Shown here in pieces: positions 24,978 through 36,676 of a DNA stretch of 64,000 nt. Source of the DNA: Poronia punctata. Taxonomy: Eukaryota; Ascomycota; Sordariomycetes; Xylariales; Xylariaceae. The notes beneath the pieces were generated by a model. The model worked only from the letters and a program-made list of their open reading frames with translations. It searched no databases and was not told the DNA's origin. Where the stretch lies: the NCBI GenBank assembly GCA_022579005.1, contig MU401478.1, positions 124,001-188,000 on the forward strand. The letters are read 5' to 3'. Both the position numbers and the translations under genes were made by a program. Within the stretch, counting starts at the first letter, position 1. Every line of letters starts with the position of its first letter.

Positions 24978-26027
24978 CCCCCGGTCGACCGAAGCATCCG
25001 ACACGTTATGTCAGCAGATAAAGACTCCGAGAATGCGATCGCCTCTTCTTCTGAGGATGACTATTTGGGGCCAACAAGGTCTTATGCGAAAGCGGCTTGA
25101 ACGACTGCATTACTCAATGTCATTCTGCAGTGATTGGGAAGTGAAAGGAGTAGGCCCTCGGCCACATGACCTTTATCCTGTCTCTTTAGACTTCCACTTT
25201 AATCGCGTTGTTTTCTATCTTTCTTGTTTGTCTGTTTCTCTTTCTCCCTCCGTGGGTATTGCAATCGGTTTATGAAAATGTTTAAGACGCGATGAAAACG
25301 AACTACGCGTTTGGCATGGTTTCGGCACGGGGCGAAAAATGGGGTGGGTTGTACTTGCATGTACGTTGTTAAAGGGCAGTCGGCGCATTCGGCGTTTTGA
25401 TGCTAGTAAAGGGGGTCAAGAGGTTATTGATTCGTCCTTCTGGTAGAGTGTCTTTTTATCATACGGGTGCAGTGTCACCACTGGCTATGGTACTAGGTAC
25501 TATAGATTCATCACTTTTCATTGATGGAAGAGAAGATGTTGAAAAACCAATACCATCGTAACGCTTGGTTTATGTTGTTGTGATAAATAAATGCCTTGAC
25601 AATAATGGTTTGTGTGCTATGCCAAGAATTGAGTTTTCTTTTACTTGTTCTTCTTGCTCTTTCTGTATCTTTTCGTAGAGGGTTTCTATTCTCTACTAAA
25701 CCAACCTCTTGATTCGATTTGCATTTCTTCGAAGAACGGACGGACGGAAAAATGCCCCGAGATATATATACCAATCAATCCAACGCTATACATTCTCCCC
25801 TTCCCGTTCCTAACATGTTTCTTGCCTTTGGGGCTCATCAAAAAGGTTCATGACATTATCAAAACAAATCTTCCCCGCTTATTAGGTATGTACCTTATGA
25901 TCCAAAGTTTTTCTAGTCTAGAAGACGGAATACAAAGAACGAACCAAAAAACGCCGGCCATTCAGGGGGAAGGGGTTCGACATGTCAAAGATATCATTTT
26001 GTTATTATATATAATGTAAAACATTCT
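24978..26027. other. Convergent intergenic region (LST8 / SCYL1-like 3' ends)
   Basis: The two flanking genes point toward each other, so this 1 kb should hold both 3' untranslated regions. GATAAATAAATG near 25580 could be a polyadenylation element. No coding region is visible. Confidence 0.55.
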
Positions 26028-28451
26028 CTACCATCCGTCCCCCCAACCATCATCATCCGCACCGGCATCTTTGGGCTTGAGATCGATCTTCTTTTTACTT
26101 GTAGCCGTTTTCGTCGTAGCGGAGACGGATCTGCTCGGCAGCGTCTTCTTCGCCGTCGTGGTAGCAGTGGTGGATTTAGCAGACTTGGACAGACCTTTGG
26201 GGAGCGGTTTACTCCCTCCTGGTCCTTTCTTCTGCGCCTGTGCCGCGAGCCAACCGGCGAAATCGGGTTCCGACCCGTCGTCGAACGGTTTGCTCGAGAT
26301 GGCGTGTTCCTTTTTAGTAGTTGGTTTACTTGTTGTTTGGGTTGATGGTGGGTTGGAGGACCAGGCGTCGGCTCCGTCACTTGTTCCTCCCCAAGCATCA
26401 CCGGCTTCGTCGTCATCCTTCATATCACCCATTTCGCCCCATGCATCGCCGAAATCATCTCCGTCTTCCACCGATGGAGGCGCTTTGAAGTAGGTGTCTG
26501 GCGCAGTCGGGGTTGAGTTTCGCGACAAGGGCCCCGGGGAGGGCGATTTCACTGCTTGGCGGTGAAGAGCAGAGGCAGATGAAGTGGAGGAAACGGGGCG
26601 TTTTGAATCGGTAGGTATAGACGGGGAGGCGGCGCGGGGAGTTGACGCGCCATTGTTTGATGATTGCATCTCCCCCGATACGGCGGAGAGCTTGTTGGTA
26701 AAGGAGGAGATGGCCCAGCCTGCCCACGAAGATGCCTCGCTCGATTGAGGCGCGCTCATACGGGGAGCCGCGCCTTCTGCCGTCTGGGCTTGAGGGAGGA
26801 CGCTATCGGGCATGTTTGCTTGTGCCTTCCGTATCCGTTGTAGGTAGATCTCCATTGTCTTGGTGGCCTGGTCGCGAACTAGTTTCTCCTTATCTACCAA
26901 GGAAGGACATACCACCGGTAGGATCCGAGTGGCACACTCTTCCTCGGTGAAACAATCCCCAGTTGCCGCCAGGGCCATCAGCGCCGCGTTCCGGGCGTGA
27001 ACGAAGGGGTCGCGTAGTGACCGTGTGAAAGCGGCCATCAGAACCTTGGCTCGATTTGCGGTTCCCAAATTCTTGGCAATCTTCCCCAAACAGATGGTCG
27101 TGTTTGTTCGAATGCCAGGCTGCTCGTCGTTGGCCGTCTTAGCCAAATGTTTGAGCAGTTCGCCGTTGATGACTCGGTCTGATAGTTTGTCGATAACTAC
27201 CAGGACCGACTTAAGTGTCTGCTCGCGAACTACGGGCGCTATATCGATGAAGCCGGATATCATGTGGGGGAAGATCTTGTCGTTTACTATTTTTCGAGAC
27301 AATCTATCGATCATCAAAGGCAGGTTGTCCAACAAGCAAACACGAATCGCGCGGTCTGGGTTGCCAAATAATCGGACCACGACGGGCTGGACTCTCGCCT
27401 CGAAATCGTCATTAGTCAACTTGGTCGCTATCTTCATAACAACTCCAAAAGCCTTGGGCCCGCCGCCGCCAAACTCGACGGATTTCAGGAGTTCCGGAAG
27501 CACCTTCATCTTGAAGAAGTCCTCAGGGAAGTCGTCTGTAAGTTGGTCAAGATCATCAAGAAACGCCGCCCTCTCTTCTTCCGACTTGACACCGAGGTTG
27601 TCGATACCATCTGTCAGCTTGATTAGGGGAGAGTCGAAGAAGCTGCCGGAACGACGTCCTTGTTCGAGGAAAGCGCCGACGGTTATTCTAGCTTTGGGGT
27701 TGGCATTGACGAGCCTCCTGTAACCTGCGTGCATGGTTGGTGGTATGCCTTTCGTCTGTCCTGCCTGATCTGGCCCGGTAAAGTCGCCATTGAATACCTC
27801 AAAGATGGTGGTGCCGAAGTTATACGCGTCGACGGCGGAATGTGGGCTCTTCTTGATGGCATCCCAGCCCGATCGTGCCAGCTCGGGTGGTGTATATCTA
27901 CTCGAATCCGGCACCGAACTACCATACCGGTATATTATAGCGTCGTCGTCCTTGACATTACTGAGAATCTCGAAACCGCCGAGCTTCCATTCGCCGCTCT
28001 CCGAAGTGTAGATAGAGGCGGCCCTCAGACTACCGTGTATGGACGAGCCCTCGTCATTGATGAACTTGACTGTGCGAGCTATGCTGTAAAGACCCCATTT
28101 TATGGTTTCGGGGCTTAGACTCTTTCTTTTGACGTGCCACCGCAGGGGCACGACTCGTTCGGTCGCAATGTATATGTAGGAATCCGTCTCGACTGCGTCC
28201 AGGACCTGGATCACGCCCGGGTGTCGCATGGTTCGAAGCTTCTTGAGTGCGTTTTTGGCCAGAGGAAGTCGCGATCTGTTGGCGGTGATGTCGAAGGAAA
28301 ATATGCTGCAATTCGAACCGTCGGATCGCCGCGTGCCGTTATAGAGTGTCCATATCGAGGAGTCGATGTCTACTTTGTCGCCAAAAGAATAGGGGAACGA
28401 CGGGCCTTGCGCGGCCATGGCCGAAGCCATCGCCGACTTGAGGAAATCCAT
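26028..28451 (-). CDS. SCYL1/Cex1-type pseudokinase with HEAT repeats
   Basis: A single exon encodes 807 residues. The N-terminal 260 or so residues are a protein-kinase fold lacking catalytic residues: the usual VAIK lysine strand reads FSFD (about 51-54), HRD is HGS (139-141) and DFG is GGF (158-160). Residues of about 300-560 are HEAT-type helical repeats (for example VFGVVMKIATKL-like and PHMISGFIDIAPVVREQTLKS segments). The tail is Ser/Pro/Lys-rich with Trp-acidic patches (DDFGDAWGEM, DDDGWGDGW). This order is typical of SCYL1 in animals, which works in COPI traffic, and of Cex1 in yeast, which binds tRNA export factors at the pore. The WKLGGF block favours the SCYL1/Cex1 branch over SCYL2. 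In the cell it is expected at the cytosolic face of Golgi or nuclear pore (family knowledge). The start is the first ATG, giving the usual MDFLKSAMASAM N-terminus. Confidence 0.9.
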   Translation of the reverse strand: MDFLKSAMASAMAAQGPSFPYSFGDKVDIDSSIWTLYNGTRRSDGSNCSIFSFDITANRSRLPLAKNALKKLRTMRHPGVIQVLDAVETDSYIYIATERVVPLRWHVKRKSLSPETIKWGLYSIARTVKFINDEGSSIHGSLRAASIYTSESGEWKLGGFEILSNVKDDDAIIYRYGSSVPDSSRYTPPELARSGWDAIKKSPHSAVDAYNFGTTIFEVFNGDFTGPDQAGQTKGIPPTMHAGYRRLVNANPKARITVGAFLEQGRRSGSFFDSPLIKLTDGIDNLGVKSEEERAAFLDDLDQLTDDFPEDFFKMKVLPELLKSVEFGGGGPKAFGVVMKIATKLTNDDFEARVQPVVVRLFGNPDRAIRVCLLDNLPLMIDRLSRKIVNDKIFPHMISGFIDIAPVVREQTLKSVLVVIDKLSDRVINGELLKHLAKTANDEQPGIRTNTTICLGKIAKNLGTANRAKVLMAAFTRSLRDPFVHARNAALMALAATGDCFTEEECATRILPVVCPSLVDKEKLVRDQATKTMEIYLQRIRKAQANMPDSVLPQAQTAEGAAPRMSAPQSSEASSWAGWAISSFTNKLSAVSGEMQSSNNGASTPRAASPSIPTDSKRPVSSTSSASALHRQAVKSPSPGPLSRNSTPTAPDTYFKAPPSVEDGDDFGDAWGEMGDMKDDDEAGDAWGGTSDGADAWSSNPPSTQTTSKPTTKKEHAISSKPFDDGSEPDFAGWLAAQAQKKGPGGSKPLPKGLSKSAKSTTATTTAKKTLPSRSVSATTKTATSKKKIDLKPKDAGADDDGWGDGW

Positions 28452-29311
28452 GTTCTGTTACTCAGATCATACGGGCTAAAATCGTGATCTCCAAATTGGC
28501 GAGGCAGGAATCATTGTAAGATATTCGTGCAATGAGGATCGAGTCCAACGTGCCGGGTGGCGGCAATTGTGGTAAGTGGAAGCCTAAATTTTGGTTGATT
28601 TGTCCAATACGAGAATGGAAATACGTGTAGTCTAAACCCAGGCGATATTCTATGCTCGTACATTGTCTTACCTAACCTACCTAGTAATAGGTAGCGCATT
28701 TACCCCTCTATGCGGACGCTGCGATGCTGCCATACTGGCCACCTGGGGCAGGAACGTATGTACGCGGACATTCGGCCTCCACGGCAAGCTCAATCAGTGG
28801 ATGGCCTTGTAACATTTCATGTAAATGCATGATAATTCAGAGCAACGTCTCTCTTCTGACTTGCTTCAACTTCATCATTTCGCATTCTGTATCCGAATAC
28901 CCAAATCAATGTAAATTACAGCCGACGTCAATGGGGGCAGAAGTTCTTTTTCCTATGCCCAGCACGGTACCGCTTCTAACTGAGAACTGATTTTTGGACT
29001 TCACGCGTCTCTCAGTTTCGGTCAATATTTCATAAACTTCTTGCATTCCCGCATCGCGATGTCGGGCCAACACCTTACCCGCCACTGGCACCTACACACA
29101 AACGTACTTACTTAAAGTAGCTACTCATAATGATTCGAGTACTCTCCTACATTTGTTCTCATAATCGGATTACGCTTCTCGAATGACATGACTTTAACAC
29201 AACAAACGGATGGGTGGGCAATGCGAGTATGGTTATACTAATAATTATGCATTTATTTTATTATTATGATATTATCCTCACGACCCACTCCATTTAGATC
29301 TATTTATTTAT
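28452..29311. other. Intergenic region between pseudokinase and FAD oxidoreductase
   Basis: This holds the promoter of the minus-strand pseudokinase gene on its left side and the 3' region of the oxidoreductase on its right (AT-rich near 29235-29310). No gene is visible. Confidence 0.55.
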
Positions 29312-30897
29312 CTAGGCGGCCGGGATCTTGAATCCAGCAGTTCTGGTGTGGAAGAAGCCGGTAGGGTCAACTTCCTCCTGCACTCTCCTCGCAAGCGCCA
29401 GCTTTTCGGGTCGCAGCCGGCTAAAATATTCCTGCGGGTAGTAGCAATCGTTCTGGAACAGGGGCAGGTACGCATCGCGGGGCAGCACGCCGCTCTCTTG
29501 GTAATCCTCGACAATGGTCTTGAAACCTCCGTAGGTTTCGCGCATGACTTGGTCAACCTTGGGGGATGACAGGTTACCGATGAAGCTGTAGTCGAGCTCG
29601 AGGATGATACGGTCGTAGGTCGGGTCCAGGTCAAGCATGTCACCGCCCTTATTCCGTGCCACTGCTGCGAGCCTCTTGGGAATGGGCTGAAATGCGACGC
29701 TGGCGATGAGACCCGGCACGAGCTTAGCCTTGTTGCTCGTGTTGATCCAGTGATCGTGGATGGCGCCCATGACCTCGGCGCCGTCTTCGGCGCTGGGCAG
29801 AGGCATCGTCTCGGTACCGATCGTGTAGACGCTGCCCTTGACGACGGCCCAGTTGTTGCCGCTGAGCAGCTTGTTCATGCTTTGGGTCTTGCACGTGTTG
29901 AGTTTGAAGGGGCTGATGGCGAAGAACTCGCCAAAGACGTCTGGCGGCGGCTCTGGCCCGTTGTAGTAGAGGAAGAGGACCCAGATGTCGACCAGGGTGG
30001 CGAGAGTACGCTCGGCCGTCACGATAATGCCGGCCTTCTCGTCGTCGTAATTCTCAGTGAAGTTGCGGATTGCTGCCAGCATCTTCCTGTTGACTGTGGG
30101 ATTCGCATCGAAGATGAGGTTGCCACCCCATACTTGGCCCTGACGGTACACCTTCAGGAGGTAAGAGGTGACGATGCCAAAGTTGTTGCCGCCTCCCTTG
30201 AGCGCCATAAAGAGGTCGGGATGGTTGCTCTCGGTTACGTGGACGACGGAAGAATTCGCAAGGACTAGCTCGAACTCGAGGACCGAGTTGGCAGCCCAGC
30301 CGTACTCGGTGCTCATGAAACTGAGGCCGTCTGGTAAACAGAGAATGGTTAGCGTCGTGTTTTCAAGTCGCAGAGCAGTTATTTATAGCAAGACTTACTT
30401 CCAAGCATGTAACCACCGACACCAACATTGCCGATTCTGCCACCAACAGCGGTGAATCCAGTGCCGTCCAGCGCAGCAGAAAGCTCATCCCACCGGTTTC
30501 CAGGTCCAACCCTCGCAGTCTCCGCTACTGGGTCGAGGATGACCTGGTCCAGGTTCTTTGTCGAGATTAGGGGACCTCCGTCAATGCTGGAGAAGTAATT
30601 GTTGGGGTTGTGGCCGCCGGATTTGATGGCAAAGGTTTCATTATTGCCCCTCAGGATAGAGACGATAGCGGCGACCTCCTGGGTCGTCGTGGGCATCAAA
30701 ATGCACGCCGGCTTCAGAGCACCAGCCGCAGTGGACCAGTACTCGGTCTGTTCGGCCGTGTACTTGATCTGGAAGCGCTTGAGCGATTCGATCGAAGTCT
30801 GGCTCGAGATGGTATCGCAAGTGATGGAGGCGGTTGCTACCGTCGCCAGCGCCGCGACGGCCAATGCTAGGGCCTTCCGCATCGTGGACAGAGTCAT
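29312..30897 (-). CDS. Secreted FAD-linked oxidoreductase (berberine-bridge-enzyme-like, VAO/PCMH family)
   Basis: The exons on the minus strand are 30399-30897 and 29312-30330, separated by a 68-nt intron; the product has 505 residues. Residues 1 to about 25 are a signal peptide (RKALALAVAALATVATA), so the enzyme is probably secreted or enters the secretory pathway. The PCMH FAD-binding domain carries IKSGGHNPN with His96 at the usual histidyl-FAD position, and the loop GGRIGNVGVGGYMLGNGLSF has no Cys at the place used for the second covalent link in bicovalent members. The C-terminal BBE segment is present (YYPQEYFSRLRPEKLALARRVQEEVDPTGFF). The family oxidises sugars, alcohols or alkaloid-like compounds; the substrate here cannot be inferred. 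The neighbours are housekeeping genes, so no cluster context helps. A TATAAA on the minus strand lies about 125 bp upstream of the start. Confidence 0.9.
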
Positions 30898-32773
30898 CGT
30901 CTCTTTCCAGAAACCCTTGGGGGTTCAAGGATCTATGGGTGATGGATATTCACGAGGTTTGGCCTGCTGGTCACTCTCTCCAACATCCACCACGCAAAAC
31001 TCCTGGGCCTCCCAGGCTCTTTATACATTTTCCACTGTCCCTTACTCCTTTACCTACGCGTACAGACTACAAAAGATAAACGAGCTCTTGCGGGGCGTGA
31101 TCCCAGAACGCGAGGCCTGACCGAGGCAAGCAATGCGCGGGAACGGGGCCGGCCAGGCTAACACCGCTTTGCCATATAAACCAGGAAATCTTCCACCATA
31201 CCAAGGCGTGACCCTGGTCGAGAGTAGCCACGTTCATGACTCCGTCCCACGCTACTTGCGATATTAGATATGCCAATGTAACGCGCCGGGGGGAGAGGTC
31301 GACAAGCTCGTTTTGGTCCAGAGCTCGTTAAATTCTGCGAACGGGTACTTTCTCTTTGGCCTTGTCCAACATGGCTGGTAATAGTTTACTATGCTATAAT
31401 AGTAGTACCTAGCGCGTGCCTAGTCTCTGGGGTTCTGGTTTTACACTTTTACGTGTGGTCTAGGTGCCTACTTTGACCTACTTCTACAAGAGCGTCCCTC
31501 ACTGCCGAGGCGACGCCCCGCAGTGCCCGCCTTGAATTCGCTTGAGGGAGCATCGAAAAGCGCGGAAAGGAGCAGGGAGATGCTCAGGTCCCCCACCGGA
31601 AGCATGCTATACTCGCACACTAGTCTAGGTTGGTCCATGAGCTAAAGCACGCAACTAACCTAGCCCCAAGCTTTTGGGGGAGCTCCAGCCGAACGAATGA
31701 GGATCAGCAATTTCTGCCCCTGATGAGCCGCGAAAAACCCCAGGATTACCTGCGCGTGATTGGTACTGATCGGGGATTAAAATACTTAATTGGCGAGGGG
31801 AATCACCAAAAGAAGAAAAAGACGTTTGAATCGTCGCTTGAGCTCTTGCATCTCCATCTTACATAACTTGAACAGCAACCGAAGTTCATGCACCGTATTC
31901 TGCCGTAGGTCGCAACTACCGCGTACAGGTACCTACAATAGGTAGCTCACAACTAACAAACGCCTATGACGTATATGCCGCAATGTAGCGCAAAAGCTAG
32001 GCGCAACTAATCAAGATTGAAGCAGAAGTCATTAGAAATAAAAACAGAAGCAAGAAAGCTTCCAAAGAAAAAGAAAAAGCAACAGGGGAACAGGGGAACA
32101 CCAAGTCCACCAACTATACTAACTATTTTAGCTATATATATGCCACAATCTCGGTTATGGTTCGAATCGACAGGGCACTCGCATCGCTTAACGGCACGTC
32201 CTTTACTCACTATAGCTAGAGCTGAAGCTGAAAGTGGGTTTATACGTGTAGGTAGCGAACAACCATGTCACTTCGTTTCATCTACGTTGTAGGTACTCGA
32301 AGTCTGAAACTTTCCGGATTTTTCTACAGAGTACGAGTACTACTCTACGTTAGGACATACCCATACTCAAAGTGGCAAGCAGCTCGAATTTTCTACGAGT
32401 ATTCTCTAGACTCTAGTCCTTGTCTACTAGGTATAACTACTGTTCGATATGGACAAGCACGACCCTCTAGTCGCGGGTGCCGCAACCCGCGTTAGCGAGG
32501 AGATACCTTGCCTTATTGAGGATCTCTCTCCACGGGGCTAAAAAGCACAGCCTCCATACTATAACACAATACCGGCATAACCAGAGCCCGAAATCTACCC
32601 CCTTAACCCTAGATTAGGCGTCACCATATACCCAATCTAGACGGAAGTCTTCGTTCGGTTGAGTATGCTGTAGTCTAGGCCGTGACAACGCGATGTAAAC
32701 CGCCATGCCCAAATCCAGGACGCGATGACAAGGTGGGAGAATATCATGAAAAACGCGTCTCTTTCCCTCCTGA
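30898..32773. other. Intergenic region upstream of the FAD oxidoreductase
   Basis: This contains the oxidoreductase promoter at its left side and the 3' side of homoserine kinase at its right. The small open frames near 31630 and 32017-32495 show no domain, no clear start context and no support, and I do not call them genes. Confidence 0.55.
31020..31025 (-). promoter_or_regulatory. TATA box of the FAD oxidoreductase gene
   Basis: TATAAA on the minus strand, flanked by GC-richer DNA, lies about 125 bp before the start codon, a usual distance for inducible fungal genes. Position only; no start-site data. Confidence 0.4.
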
Positions 32774-34044
32774 CTACGACCTGATCACCTTCGTACCCTC
32801 AGCAGGCTCCAGTAGTCTCCACTGGCAGTCGATGTTCTCCTTGGCGAAACGTGCGACTATCTTCTGCGCGATCTGCTCAAAGTTGCTCGTCGCTAGCGCG
32901 AGAATCGTGGGGCCGGCGCCCGACAGGCAAACCCCCAGCAGACCCTCTTGGCTGCTCGGCGACATGGACTGCACAATCTCCTCTAGTCCCGGAATGAGCG
33001 TTTGCCGGTACTGCTGGTGGAGCTTGTCCTGCATCGCTAGGTTGATGAGCTCTGGGTCCGGCGGCGATTGTCCTAGCGCGACGGGCAGGAGCGCGATGCG
33101 CTGCATATTGAACGTCTGTTTACATATCATTTTCCGTTAGCGCACATATCCTCATCTGGTTTATTGATTTCTCGGCTTTCCCAAAAGTCAGTACCATAAC
33201 TTGGTACAACAACAAAACTTACCACGTCTTGGATAGGATAATGCTTCGGCAACACCTCACGAGCCTTGGCCGTAGGGACCTCGAAGTTGGGGATGATGGC
33301 CACGGCTTTGATCTCCTTTGCCCAGGGGAACTTGATGTGGTGACCAATGCCAAAGGGTGGCTCGGGTGGGCGCTCGCCAGTGTCCAGGCCGCCGGCCGGT
33401 GCAGGTAACACTTCACTAAGGGGTATCTCCACACGGGCGACGTCCTCTGGGGCCAGAGGCTTCAGGTAGGTGCCGACGAAGCCACCAAAGAGAGCGGCTC
33501 CAACATTGTCTGGATGGCGCTCTATAAAATCCCAAGTGTTAGCCAGGCAAAATCGCTTACCACGTGTCACACACCAGACAAATATGAGATTCAGCGGAAG
33601 ACACAAAGAAGGAAATGAACCCGTACCTATCATCAAGCTGAAATCGAACAGACGGCTCTCATCGAGATGATGAAGGCCGCCCACTTCTTTGCCAAGCATG
33701 ACACCAGCCACCACGGCGGCGCCCGAAGATCCCAAGCCACGGCCCAACGGGATCGGGTTCACGACATGCACGTGGGTCTCAACGGGGAAAGCGCGCTGGT
33801 CATGGCACCGCAGGACATAGAGAGCGACCCGGGTGATGAGGTTAGCGGAGGGGTCCAGAGGCACGTCGGCCTCGCCCTCGCCCTCATAAGTGATCCGGCA
33901 GTTCAGGGGGTAAGTCGAGGATGTCTTGGTCCGGTCGATGGTCACTCGGAGCTCGAGATATATCGATAGCGCCAAGCCGATGACGTCGAATCCGGGGCCG
34001 ATGTTGGCCGACGAACAAGGAGTCCGAATGGTGAAAGACTCCAT
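32774..34044 (-). CDS. Homoserine kinase (threonine biosynthesis)
   Basis: The exons on the minus strand are 33627-34044, 33223-33521 and 32774-33115, with introns of 105 and 107 nt; the product has 352 residues, the usual length. The enzyme phosphorylates L-homoserine with ATP in the cytosol, the step before threonine synthase. It is a GHMP kinase: the N-terminus FTIRTPCSSANIGPGFDVIGLAL is typical, the ATP-binding loop PIPLGRGLGSSGAA spans residues 97-110, RHPDNVGAALFGGF follows the first intron, and the C-terminus has GAGPTILALA. The splice joins give LMI-ERHPDNV and PIQDV-TFNMQR, both natural for the family. The start sits in CCGCCATGG, a strong context. The neighbours give no pathway context. 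Confidence 0.95.
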
Positions 34045-35171
34045 GGCGGAAAAAAAAGGATCAACGGTTGTTCTTCACCTACTTTCCTAGCCACCTCGGA
34101 CGACGTCGACAATGAATGACAGGGGATTGATTAATATTGCTTAGGTAAGAAATGGGCCTCTTCTTTTTCTTTTCTTATTTTTGGTTGGGCACCTATCTCG
34201 GTAGATAGGTAGTGTGTGATGTGTCCCTCTTTCCTGGTGCAAGCACCCTTTGGCTCGCTCGGTAGTCTAGGCTTGCTCTGATATTGGTTTAAGCTTTTGC
34301 GGAATTTGGGGTAGAGCCAATGGAGTACTGTACAAGTACTTTTTTTTCTTCTTACTTACTGGCTTGGAAAAAAGGACGAGTCGTGAGATGCGTCCAATGT
34401 GACGTGCCGTGCACGATGCGATTTTTAGTAGCCGTTTTCCCCGATCCCGGAGAATTTCAGCTGCTTGGTTTGTGGGGGAAGAGAATTGAATGTATTGCGA
34501 CAATAATTACTTGAACGATGAATTAAAGTAGGGAGGTACCTACAAGTACATGTAGGTTGGATAACTGCCCGCTATTCTGGGCTGTTTGCGGGGTATACAC
34601 CCTTTTTGCCCTAATCAGTCAATGAGGGGTCTTGTGATTGGTTGGTTGTGAAAAGGCTCACTTGGTACCTCATGTACCTACAGGTACGTGTAAAAAGTAA
34701 AGGAAGTTGATTGACAAGTAGGTACAGAAATGTTGCAGCTGAATTCAACAAGATGGTTGTCAATATATACCATTGTAACGTTAATAGAACGTGTAAGGCA
34801 GGTAAAGTAGGTATGACATTGCATCTTGGTTACACTTATTTGCTATTGTGGCCATGGGAGAATTGCACAAGGACGTGTCAGCTCAGTCACCAGGACACAC
34901 TACAGGTACTGAGGTGTTACATATGTACGTACAGTACATGATATCAGTGATACCACAACGGAATTTTGGTAGGTGAGGAACCTGACTGTGAGTGACGTGA
35001 CAATAAGATCGTATTCCAAACTCCAACAAACCATAAACAAACTATTAACTTGACCTTATACTTGACGTGGTCGCAGGAAGTGGCCGTTTTAGCTGTAATT
35101 CTGTTATCAAGTTTCTTAACGTTAGCTAGCTGTACCTACGTACCCAATTGTATATACATTATGTATAGGAT

Positions 35172-35173
<2 letters not shown>
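34045..35173. other. Intergenic region upstream of homoserine kinase
   Basis: The left part is the homoserine-kinase promoter. The rest has GTAGGTA/TACCTAC words, for example around 34540 and 34720, and no supportable gene. Confidence 0.55.
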
Positions 35174-35240
<67 letters not shown>

Positions 35241-35398
35241 CGGGGGGGGGGGGGCGGAGNNNNNNNNNNTGATGTGGTTGTTCTGAGTTGCCTTTTTTTT
35301 TATTATTGTTTTATATATTTTTTTAACTTTTTATTTCTTTTCCTACGATAACAATTTTTTAGTTATTTTTTTTTTTTTTTGCCCCCCCCCCCCCCCCC
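35174..35398. other. Assembly gap (10 N, 35260-35269) with poly-G and poly-C flanks
   Basis: A pure G run of 67 bases (35174-35240) is followed by an interrupted G run, ten N, about 110 bases of T-rich low-complexity sequence and a C run at 35382-35398. The architecture copies the gap near 8.5 kb. The sequence across it is not trustworthy. Confidence 0.85.
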
Positions 35399-35954
35399 TC
35401 CTTTTTTTCTTCCTCTTGGTTACTTGCAGCTCAACTTAAAACTCATCAACTATCTTGTTACTTAAAGTAACCTAAAATCCTAGCTTCTAGGGTTCCCGGT
35501 AGAGTTTATAGATGCAGGATACATAAGTAGGTAGAGGAAGATTTGGGGGCCGCTGGTAATATATGTGGCACGTGCTACCTAGGGAGCGAGCCGTACATCA
35601 TGGTAAATCTCTTGTAAGTATCAATATCGGGCCGTGCCTTACCTGACTGTTGATAAAGCATACAATGTCCAAGGTAGCATCGGGATTTTGTAAAGCAGGT
35701 AGGCAAAGTAGGTAGTCTTGGAAGGCAATAAAAACATCCTAGAAATTACGGTGCATACCTACCTCCATCATCCACACAAGGAACCTTTGAAGCTTCGAAC
35801 CTGATCGTCAATGTAACTTGTCGTCCCTAGAGTCTTATGCCGTAAGGATGAAAACTGCCGGCCCAGCTGCTTTTCCGAGTAAGAAGACAATATGTTCTTG
35901 GGAGCCCTGTTGTTTTATCTGGGGCTTTGTTTCCATTCCGGCATAAGGAAGATA
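35399..35954. other. Intergenic stretch between gap and AT island
   Basis: This is ordinary composition with no gene visible. It forms the left shoulder of the AT-rich island; the shift to nearly pure A/T happens within about 60 bp after 35940. Confidence 0.6.
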
Positions 35955-35994
35955 AACATTTTAAATTTAAAGACACTATTTATAATAGGGAATC

Positions 35995-36210
35995 TATAGC
36001 GCACTTTAGAGCACATATATTATTAGTTTAGGTTTTTTATATTAAAGTAAAGCGTAAGCTATTTAAGCTAGTTTGCTTAGCTAGCTTATATAAGCTAAAA
36101 GTAGTTTATATGCTTAGCAGCTAAAGGTAGTTTATATATATAGCTTAATAGTGCTTAGCTAAGCTTTGCTAGTAAGCATATATAAGCTAAAAACTAGCTA
36201 AAAGTGCTTA
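35995..36210 (+). repeat. Left-end block, copy A
   Basis: This 216-bp block recurs without gaps at 36461-36676. By hand count the two differ at about 20 positions, all transitions. In all but one, the copy at 36461 carries the A or T. It opens with TATAGCG. This copy is the less mutated one and lies next to normal DNA. Confidence 0.9.
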
Positions 36211-36364
36211 TAATTAAAATAACTTATATTTAAAACAATTAAAAACAAAGCTAAAAAATTTACTTTTAATAACTTAAAAAAAAAAGCAAAAATAAAAAAT
36301 AAAGTACTAAAAGTATTAAAGTAAATGCTTTTAAAGTAATATAATTTAAAAATAAAAATAAGTT

Positions 36365-36457
36365 AAAAGTAATTTAATTTTACTATATATACTGCTTAAA
36401 AATAAGTTATATAAAAAAAGGTTATAAAGTAAAGCTTTAAAGTTAATAAAATAACTT
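36365..36457 (+). repeat. Right-end block, heavily mutated copy B
   Basis: This 93-bp segment matches 41998-42090 without gaps. At 17 positions it has T or A where the right copy has C or G; there are no transversions. It is followed after three bases by the second copy of the left-end block. Confidence 0.9.
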
Positions 36458-36460
36458 ATT

Positions 36461-36676
36461 TATAGCGTACTTTAAAGTATATATATTATTAGTTTAAGTT
36501 TTTTATATTAAAATAAAGTATAAGCTATTTAAGCTAGTTTACTTAGCTAGTTTATATAAGCTAAAAATAGTTTATATACTTAGTAGCTAAAAGTAATTTA
36601 TATATATAGCTTAATAGTATTTAGTTAAGCTTTGTTAGCAAGCATATATAAGCTAAAAACTAGCTAAAAGTGCTTA
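36461..36676 (+). repeat. Left-end block, copy A' (more mutated)
   Basis: This is the second copy of the 216-bp block at 35995-36210, shifted towards A/T. It would be the left end of the long unit that closes at about 42090. Confidence 0.9.

Noticed and set aside
32157..32175. GGTTCGAATC on the plus strand, like a tRNA B box
   Set aside because: Flanks do not pair and upstream sequence lacks an A box.
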